Source: Kiritimatiellales bacterium
GTDB taxonomy: Bacteria > Verrucomicrobiota > Kiritimatiellia > Kiritimatiellales > Pontiellaceae
NCBI GenBank assembly: GCA_030630445.1
Contig: DAOVNC010000019.1
Coordinates: forward strand, 1 to 16,917
DNA length: 16,917 nt
Direction: 5' to 3'
In this document: piece by piece, positions 13,961 to 16,917 of the stretch
Layout of the letters: the number at the start of each line of letters is the position of its first letter
Numbering within the stretch: the stretch's first letter is position 1
The notes under the pieces: generated by a model
Told to the model about the DNA's origin: nothing
What the model saw: only the letters and a program-made list of their open reading frames with translations
The model's database searches: none
Translations under genes and position numbers: made by a program

Positions 13961-15409
13961 ATGAGCGAAGAGAACGATCAAAAAGGCCTCCCGATGACCA
14001 GCAAATGGGATCCCGAAATCCTAGCCAAAGAGGTTGCAGAGTTGAATGCACTCGAAGCAGCGCCATTTGGCACAAAAGTTAAAGGTTATCTTAAACGCTC
14101 CGGCCCCGGTCTGCTTCAAAGCGCCATGACCCTCGGCGCGGGTAGCGCAGCCGCATCCATTGTTGCGGGTGCCTATTATGGCTACTCCCTGCTATGGGTT
14201 CAGCCGCTGGCCATGTTCCTCGGCATTATGATGCTGGGCGCGTTGGGCAAGGTGGTGCTGACTTCCGGCGAACGTCCCTATAAGGCTTTTGGGCGCGAAA
14301 TTAATAAGCCGCTCATTTTCCTCTGGGCATTCGGAACCGTAATGGCCTCCGTTATTTGGCACTTCCCGCAATATGGATTAGCTGCAGGAGCCGCACGAGA
14401 CCTCGTTGACCTCACTATGCAGACGCCGGGTGTTAGTAGTGTCACGGCAAATGCGGACGGCTTGACCGGCATCGGTTTTGCGGCTAGCTGGGGTATTGGT
14501 CTGCTGATTCTCGGCATCAACGTTTGCGCCACCTGGAACTACGGCAAAGATGCCAAGGGGATCAAAGTCTACGAATGGTTCCTGCGCACCACCATCGCCA
14601 TTGTCGTTATCATGTTCGGTGCCGTGGTTGTGAAGACCGGAATCAATATGGACCTTCTAAAGGAGGGCAACTTTGGATTCGGATGGCCAACCACTGCCAA
14701 AGGCGTAACCACCGTCCTCGGCGCCATTGGCGCGGCGGTCGGAATCAACATGACCTTCCTCTACCCCTACACCCTGCTTGCCAAAGGCTGGGGAAAGTCG
14801 CACCGCAAACTCATGCGCTGGGACCTAGCGCTGTCCATGTTTCTCCCCTTCGTTGTAGTCACCTCGCTGATCATCATTGCAATGGCCAACACCGTCTATC
14901 CGCTTGATCCGTCCACGCCGCTTAAGCCGCTGGATGCTGCGCAAGCGCTGATACAGACTATGGGGCCTGCTGGACGATTGATTTTCGACCTCGGCTTCAT
15001 TGCCATGACCTGCGGTGCCATCAGCACGCACATGGTGGTTTGCGGATTCACCATCTGCGAAATGTTCGGCCTTGAATACACCACTAAACGCTTCCGCATG
15101 TTTGCACTTGTTCCGGCCATCGGAATCCTCGGCGTCATTACCAACACTCCCATGTGGATGCCCGTTGCCGCGTCGGCCGTTTGCCTGACCATGCTGCCGA
15201 TCGCCTACGTGATCTTCTTCATCATGAACAACAAGCGTAGCTATATCGGCGACGCCGTTGGCACAGGATGGAGGCGCGCATTGGTCAACATTATCCTATT
15301 GATCGCCATCGCCATGGCGACCATCGGTGCAGCCATCAAGATTAAGGGCGGCGTAATCGACAAGATTCCCGCACTCATCGGCAAGGAACAGCCTGCGGGG
15401 CAGAAATAA
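13961..15409 (+). CDS. Nramp-like (APC-fold) membrane transporter lacking canonical metal-site motifs
   Basis: 482-residue inner-membrane protein with about 11 hydrophobic segments beginning near residue 49. The first segment reads SGPGLLQSAMTLGAG and then SAAASIVAGAYYGYSLLW, which aligns with Nramp TM1, but the metal-binding D-P-G-N is G-A-G-S (59-62). In TM6, GAAVGINMTFLYPY aligns with the Nramp A-x-x-M-P-H region but reads GIN (261-263), so the metal-selecting Met and the His are lost. It is therefore Nramp-related by fold but probably does not carry Mn2+ or Fe2+. The soluble N-terminus of about 45 residues is mostly polar. ATG 13961 follows AGGAAA (13951-13956). Its stop overlaps the start of the next oxidoreductase gene (TAATG), and another oxidoreductase precedes it. 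That context suggests an organic substrate such as a sugar or sugar acid. Confidence 0.8.
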   Translation: MSEENDQKGLPMTSKWDPEILAKEVAELNALEAAPFGTKVKGYLKRSGPGLLQSAMTLGAGSAAASIVAGAYYGYSLLWVQPLAMFLGIMMLGALGKVVLTSGERPYKAFGREINKPLIFLWAFGTVMASVIWHFPQYGLAAGAARDLVDLTMQTPGVSSVTANADGLTGIGFAASWGIGLLILGINVCATWNYGKDAKGIKVYEWFLRTTIAIVVIMFGAVVVKTGINMDLLKEGNFGFGWPTTAKGVTTVLGAIGAAVGINMTFLYPYTLLAKGWGKSHRKLMRWDLALSMFLPFVVVTSLIIIAMANTVYPLDPSTPLKPLDAAQALIQTMGPAGRLIFDLGFIAMTCGAISTHMVVCGFTICEMFGLEYTTKRFRMFALVPAIGILGVITNTPMWMPVAASAVCLTMLPIAYVIFFIMNNKRSYIGDAVGTGWRRALVNIILLIAIAMATIGAAIKIKGGVIDKIPALIGKEQPAGQK

Positions 15410-16566
15410 TGGTCGATGCAAACATTGGAAACGGCGCAACGTATGCGCCAACCGCCAAAGCCGAAAAGGTGGTCGAGCCCGGCGAGTTCACCGTTTCCGC
15501 GGCCTTCCTCGACCATGGCCATATCCACGGGCAGGTGAACGGACTATGCGACTCGGGCGCGACCCTCAAATGGGTCTACGATCCCGACCCGCAAAAGGTC
15601 GCCGACTTCATGGCGCAGCACCCCGAAGCCCAGGTAGCCGATTCGTTTGAACAGATTCTAGCGGATGATTCCGTCCGGATGGTGACCAGTGCCGCCGTGC
15701 CCAGCGAGCGCGCTGCGATCGGCTTCCAAACCTTGGAAGCGGGCAAGGACTACTTTGTCGATAAATCACCCTTCACCACCTTGGAGCAACTGGAAACCGC
15801 ACGCGCCAAGGTGGCCGAGACCGGCCGCAAATACATGGTCTACTACAGCGAACGCCTCCACAACGAAGGCGCGATGAAAGCCGGCGAGCTGATCGCCGCC
15901 GGGGCCATCGGGCGCGTGGTGCAAGTGGTTAACCTGGCGCCCCATCGACTGAGCAAATCCACCCGTCCCGACTGGTTTTTCGAAAAGCGCAACTATGGAG
16001 GGATCATCACCGATATCGGCTCGCACCAGTTCGAGCAATTCCTCGCCTACACCGGCGCGAAGGATGCGCAGATCAATTTTGCGCGCGTCGCCAACTTCAA
16101 TAATCCCGACACGCCGGAACTGGAGGATTTTGGAGAGGTGTCGCTGACAGCCGACAATGGCGCATCGTTCTATTGCCGGATGGACTGGTTCACGCCCGAC
16201 GGGTCGCCTGTCTGGGGCGATGGCCGCACATTTGTGGTTGGAACAGAGGGAACGATTGAAGTGCGCAAATACATGGATCCGTGCCGACAGGCGCCCGATA
16301 GCCGCATTTTCCTCACGAATGGCTACGAGCAGGAGATTGAATGCCATGAAAATGTCGGATTCCCCTTCTTCGGCGAGCTGATCCTTGATTGCCTCAACCG
16401 CACCGAAAACGCGATGACGCAGGAGCACGCATTCAAGGCTGCCGAGCTGTCGATGAAGGCGCAGGCCTTGGCCGACCACTCTGATTTTAAAGGTTTCAGC
16501 GAACCAAGGAAGGGGCAATCCAAAGGCCCCAATCTTCGTTGCCTCCATCGTTACCGGTTTTGGTGA
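15409..16566 (+). CDS. Gfo/Idh/MocA-like protein with degenerate cofactor motif
   Basis: 385-residue protein with the two-domain Gfo/Idh/MocA plan. The N-terminal nucleotide-binding loop is atypical: VSAAFLDHGHIHGQV (29-43), with GHIHG in place of G-x-G-x-x-G. The E-K-P motif is VDKSP (117-121), keeping Lys119. The second-domain motif GGIITDIGSHQFEQ (197-210) with D202 and H206 is intact. It may bind NAD(P) differently, or act as a specialised subfamily member. ATG 15409 shares its A with the TAA of the transporter gene, so translation is coupled. The last 23 or so residues (from about 363) lie antisense to the C-terminus of the NPCBM gene and look unlike the family, so the natural domain end is near residue 362. 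Substrate unknown. Confidence 0.82.
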   Translation: MVDANIGNGATYAPTAKAEKVVEPGEFTVSAAFLDHGHIHGQVNGLCDSGATLKWVYDPDPQKVADFMAQHPEAQVADSFEQILADDSVRMVTSAAVPSERAAIGFQTLEAGKDYFVDKSPFTTLEQLETARAKVAETGRKYMVYYSERLHNEGAMKAGELIAAGAIGRVVQVVNLAPHRLSKSTRPDWFFEKRNYGGIITDIGSHQFEQFLAYTGAKDAQINFARVANFNNPDTPELEDFGEVSLTADNGASFYCRMDWFTPDGSPVWGDGRTFVVGTEGTIEVRKYMDPCRQAPDSRIFLTNGYEQEIECHENVGFPFFGELILDCLNRTENAMTQEHAFKAAELSMKAQALADHSDFKGFSEPRKGQSKGPNLRCLHRYRFW

Positions 16567-16917
16567 CGAGTTCCAAGGTCTGGATGCCTGAGACATCGAG
16601 ATCGACCGTCACTTCCCCGTCCGCCAACCGGACAAGGGCTGAACGGAAAAGTTCCTTGCCGTCGCCCTTGATGACGAATATCACGGAACCCTCTCTCCTG
16701 CCGCGCTGGATACCCATTCGGGTTTCCAGCCGTTGCCATTTTCCGCCTAGTGAATAGGTGTAGCTGGACGGCGCGTGCGCGTATAGGCCGTGGGGGCACC
16801 GCCCCTGCGTGGTTTCCAATGGGCGGAACCATTTTCCGTCGGGATCCAACACGCCATTGAAGCTTGGAACAAACCAGCCCACGGTCGCATTGTCCCAGCG
16901 GGTGGAGGAGAGGGAAA
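16496..16917 (-). CDS. C-terminus of a protein ending in an NPCBM carbohydrate-binding domain (5' end outside window)
   Basis: The minus-strand frame is open to the right edge; 140 C-terminal residues are visible. They match the NPCBM (novel putative carbohydrate-binding module) pattern: LSSTRWDNATVGW at the start, DPDGKWFRPL, the diagnostic GLYAHAPSSYTYSLGGKW, GSVIFVIKGDGKELFRS, then VDLDVSGIQTLELVTKTG and a terminal NEDWGLWIAPSLVR. NPCBM domains usually sit at an end of glycoside hydrolases, sulfatases or other exported polysaccharide enzymes. The catalytic part would lie beyond the window, so the enzyme class cannot be named. A GTG at 16882 is inside the domain and is not the start. It converges on and overlaps the oxidoreductase gene by 71 bases. 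Confidence 0.85.
   Translation of the reverse strand, partial: SLSSTRWDNATVGWFVPSFNGVLDPDGKWFRPLETTQGRCPHGLYAHAPSSYTYSLGGKWQRLETRMGIQRGRREGSVIFVIKGDGKELFRSALVRLADGEVTVDLDVSGIQTLELVTKTGNDGGNEDWGLWIAPSLVR

Noticed and set aside
13961..15409. Annotation as a Mn2+/Fe2+ transporter MntH
   Set aside because: The D-P-G-N and M-P-H metal-site motifs are absent, so only the fold-level assignment is kept.
1..16917. CRISPR array, tRNA, rRNA, integrase or insertion sequence
   Set aside because: No regularly spaced repeats, no tRNA-like cloverleaf and no transposase or integrase motif were seen in any of the genes read.

Overview
The window is a dense block of sugar-acid (hexuronate/hexonate) catabolism genes. 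It comes from a fairly GC-rich Gram-negative-type bacterium. A formylglycine sulfatase with a signal peptide, an NPCBM-type carbohydrate-binding domain, several Gfo/Idh/MocA and Nramp-like proteins, and palindromic intergenic repeats together suggest a marine polysaccharide degrader of the PVC group, most likely Kiritimatiellota (Pontiella-like). The lineage is an inference from gene content; there is no rRNA or other phylogenetic marker here.

Layout, left to right. (1) 2-865 and 875-1504 (+): the end of a PfkB-type 2-keto-3-deoxygluconate (KDG) kinase, coupled to a KDPG aldolase (eda). (2) 1509-2987 (-): mannonate dehydratase (uxuA), convergent with eda and divergent from the next operon. 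(3) 3143-5690 (+): a second KDG-kinase-like PfkB protein followed by 6-phosphogluconate dehydrogenase (gnd). (4) 5706-5818: a nested palindrome about 113 bp long. (5) 5844-7130 (+): a LarA-superfamily, nickel-pincer-type 2-hydroxyacid racemase/epimerase. (6) 7142-7172: a terminator-like or REP-like hairpin. (7) 7188-11449 (+): a URO-D-fold protein, a single-cluster ferredoxin, an exported iduronate-2-sulfatase-like sulfatase and uronate isomerase (uxaC). The spacing suggests one transcription unit. (8) 11492-12676 (+): a ROK-family regulator. (9) 12791-16566 (+): a Gfo/Idh/MocA oxidoreductase, an Nramp-fold membrane transporter without the canonical metal-binding residues, and a second Gfo/Idh/MocA-like protein with a degenerate cofactor motif. 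(10) 16496-16917 (-): the C-terminus of a protein ending in an NPCBM domain, cut by the window edge. No gap between genes exceeds 155 bases.

How the genes may work together. The exported sulfatase would desulfate uronate-containing glycans. UxaC would isomerise the released uronate to the ketohexuronate, and a reductase would give a hexonate. UxuA dehydrates D-mannonate to KDG, the PfkB kinase makes KDPG, and Eda splits it to pyruvate and glyceraldehyde-3-phosphate. Gnd would drain 6-phosphogluconate to ribulose-5-phosphate. No classical fructuronate or tagaturonate reductase (UxuB/UxaB) is present, and a LarA-type epimerase sits in the set. Some LarA-superfamily members are known to act as D-gluconate 2-epimerases (gluconate/mannonate), so this locus may feed UxuA from gluconate by C2 epimerisation. 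That route, and the Nramp-fold transporter between two oxidoreductases as a possible organic-acid or sugar transporter, are the most novel-looking points.
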